64,000 nucleotides of DNA, from NCBI RefSeq assembly GCF_001428745.1, contig NZ_LMIO01000001.1, positions 830,818 to 894,817 of the forward strand. Direction: 5' to 3'. The position numbers and the translations under genes are program-made. Below are positions 62,621-64,000 of the stretch, piece by piece. The notes below the pieces were generated by a model. It was given only the letters and a program-made list of their open reading frames with translations, made no database searches and was not told the DNA's origin. Source of the stretch: Leifsonia sp. Root227 (GTDB taxonomy: Bacteria > Actinomycetota > Actinomycetes > Actinomycetales > Microbacteriaceae). Numbering within the stretch: position 1 is the first letter of the stretch; each line of letters begins with the position of its first letter.

Positions 62621-64000
62621 ATGAACACCTGGAAGGACAGTGCCGGACGCGCGTTCCGATCGATGCTTCCGCCCGAATCCGCACCTCGTCGTGTTCTCCG
62701 CGCAACCCGTGGCGCGGCCCGCAGTTTCCGCGACACGCTCAGCGCGCCGCAGGCGGAGGTCGGCCACGAGGGGCCGGGGCTCACCGACTACGCGCAGTGG
62801 CGCGCGGAGCAGCCGGCCCTCGAACCGCTGCCGAGCGACCAGCAGGAGACGACCTTCGTCGTCGTGGTCGAGACGAGCGCGCATCCGGATGAGCGGGAGA
62901 CCAGCGCGGTCGACGCGACGGTCGCGAGCGTCGAGGCTCAGCGCACCGTCACGGCCCGCATTGTGGTCGCCGTCTCCGGCACACCGCTCGCCGAACTGCT
63001 CGACGGAGCGGACGAGCACTTCGCCCTGTTCCTCACCTCCGGCTCCGTGCTCGACCCTGCAGCGCTCGAACAGGTCGCGAAGGAGCACAGAGTCGACCCC
63101 GTGCGCCGCGTCATCGCGTTCGACACGGACCAGGTGACGAGCACGGGCGAGCGCGTCTCTCCGCGGTTCAGGCCCACCTGGTCGCCGGAGATCATGCTCG
63201 GCGTCAACTACCTCGGGCGCGCGTTCGCCATCCGCACGTCAGCGGCCAGCGCCGACGACAGCGCGACCCTCGACTCGCACGGCATCTGGAAGCTGCTGCT
63301 CGGCACAGAGCTGTCGGATGCGGTGGTCGGCCTCATCCCGCACATCCTGCTGTCGACGCCCGCCGGTCCGATCCGCGGCGCGACGGAGGCGGACGCCGCC
63401 ATGGTGCAGCGTTCCCTGCGCGAACGGGGAGAAGCCGCGACCGCCCAGGTCAGCAACGGGATCGTGCGGGTCGCGTTCGAGCTGGAGACCTGGCCGAGCG
63501 TGTCCATCGTCATTCCCACCAAGCACTCGACGGCGAACCTGGAGCGGCTGCTGCCCAGCCTGGCGAGCACCGACTACCCCTCCTTCGACGTCACCATCGT
63601 GGACAACGGGGGAGAGACGGAGGAGCACGAGTCCTGGTACGCGGCGCTCGACGCCGGAATCCCGGTGCGCCACGTCTGGTGGGACGAGGAGCCGTTCAAC
63701 TACTCCCGCGTGAACACCGTCACGGCCGCATCCACCGATGGCGACGTGCTGGTGTTCCTCAACGACGACACCGAGATCGTCGACCCTGACTGGCTGCGCG
63801 AAATGGTGGGGATGCTGCACCGCGAAGGTGTCGGCACGGTGGGCTACCAGCACAGGACGGCCGACGGGCTGGTGCAGCACGGCGGTGTGATGCTCGGCCC
63901 AGGCGGGTTCGCCGCCAACCTGTTCGCCGGGATGCGCCCGGACGACGACAGCCTGCTCGGCCCTGTCCGCTGGTACCGCAACACGCTCGCGGTCACCGCC
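62621..64000 (+). CDS. Large GT2-type glycosyltransferase, N-terminal 460 codons (cut by window edge)
   Basis: Open from the ATG at 62621 to the right edge. Residues about 55-230 hold a degenerate GT-A-like region that begins with the family-like LTDYAQWRAEQP. From about 285 a proper GT2 domain begins (WPSVSIVIPTKHSTANLERLL, VTIVDNGG near 325, LVFLNDDTEIVDPDWL near 376 with the DxD, and GLVQHGGVMLGPGGF near 417). This two-part layout is seen in large O-antigen or rhamnan glycosyltransferases. The C-terminal half is outside the window. It is divergent from the 61469 glycosyltransferase and continues the polysaccharide locus. Confidence 0.8.
   Translation, partial: MNTWKDSAGRAFRSMLPPESAPRRVLRATRGAARSFRDTLSAPQAEVGHEGPGLTDYAQWRAEQPALEPLPSDQQETTFVVVVETSAHPDERETSAVDATVASVEAQRTVTARIVVAVSGTPLAELLDGADEHFALFLTSGSVLDPAALEQVAKEHRVDPVRRVIAFDTDQVTSTGERVSPRFRPTWSPEIMLGVNYLGRAFAIRTSAASADDSATLDSHGIWKLLLGTELSDAVVGLIPHILLSTPAGPIRGATEADAAMVQRSLRERGEAATAQVSNGIVRVAFELETWPSVSIVIPTKHSTANLERLLPSLASTDYPSFDVTIVDNGGETEEHESWYAALDAGIPVRHVWWDEEPFNYSRVNTVTAASTDGDVLVFLNDDTEIVDPDWLREMVGMLHREGVGTVGYQHRTADGLVQHGGVMLGPGGFAANLFAGMRPDDDSLLGPVRWYRNTLAVTA

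Overview
The window is about 68 percent GC and reads as the chromosome of a high-GC actinobacterium, most likely family Microbacteriaceae and close to Leifsonia. The reasons are a biotin carboxylase/BCCP fusion with AccD and a small AccE epsilon subunit, an LpdA-type flavoprotein without the redox disulfide, an MgtA-like mannosyltransferase next to a GDP-mannose pyrophosphorylase, many ATGA/GTGA gene overlaps, frequent GTG starts and a dense set of apparently leaderless promoters. Genus is inferred; no rRNA or tRNA gene was recognised in the window. No CRISPR array, transposase or integrase was seen.

Left part (1-31.8 kb) is mostly housekeeping metabolism: DNA repair (xthA, cut by the edge) with a YihY membrane protein; the succinate dehydrogenase operon sdhCDAB on the minus strand behind two tandem palindromes; a membrane-anchored esterase; divergent manC/mgtA; corA; and a purine/pyrimidine nucleoside block. 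That block runs from a BMP-type lipoprotein through a two-permease ABC importer to cytidine deaminase, thymidine phosphorylase, adenosine deaminase and a PTS EIIA/EIIB pair that has no visible EIIC. It continues, after a divergent ArsR/MFS pair, with phosphomannomutase and purine nucleoside phosphorylase on the other strand. Imported nucleosides would be deaminated and phosphorolysed, and the phosphomutase could pass the sugar phosphate on. Then come lpdA, a CPA1 Na+/H+ antiporter, a solitary AbiEi/DUF559-like protein bracketed by small hairpin repeats, the acyl-CoA carboxylase alpha chain, maf and an RNA methyltransferase.

Middle part (31.8-40.7 kb): a response regulator, histidine kinase and degenerate kinase-like membrane protein in one operon; a 372-base gene-free region with two tandem hairpins sharing a loop sequence; accDE facing birA across a perfect 8+8 inverted repeat; a PH-domain membrane protein; a GtrA protein; and purK-purE.

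Right part (40.7-64 kb) is a cell-envelope polysaccharide locus: an LCP-family glycopolymer transferase, two acyltransferase-3 proteins in convergent overlap, at least six glycosyltransferases, all four dTDP-L-rhamnose genes (rmlB-rmlD on minus, rmlC-rmlA on plus) and a Wzm/Wzt polysaccharide exporter. Interleaved with these are three secreted proteins, each with three cell-wall-binding (CWB2, PF04122) repeats. Two share an N-terminal domain with a KEQ motif and one carries an alpha-lytic-like serine protease. The arrangement suggests that the locus makes, exports and attaches a rhamnose-containing wall polymer and also encodes the proteins that bind it. This is the most system-like part of the window.
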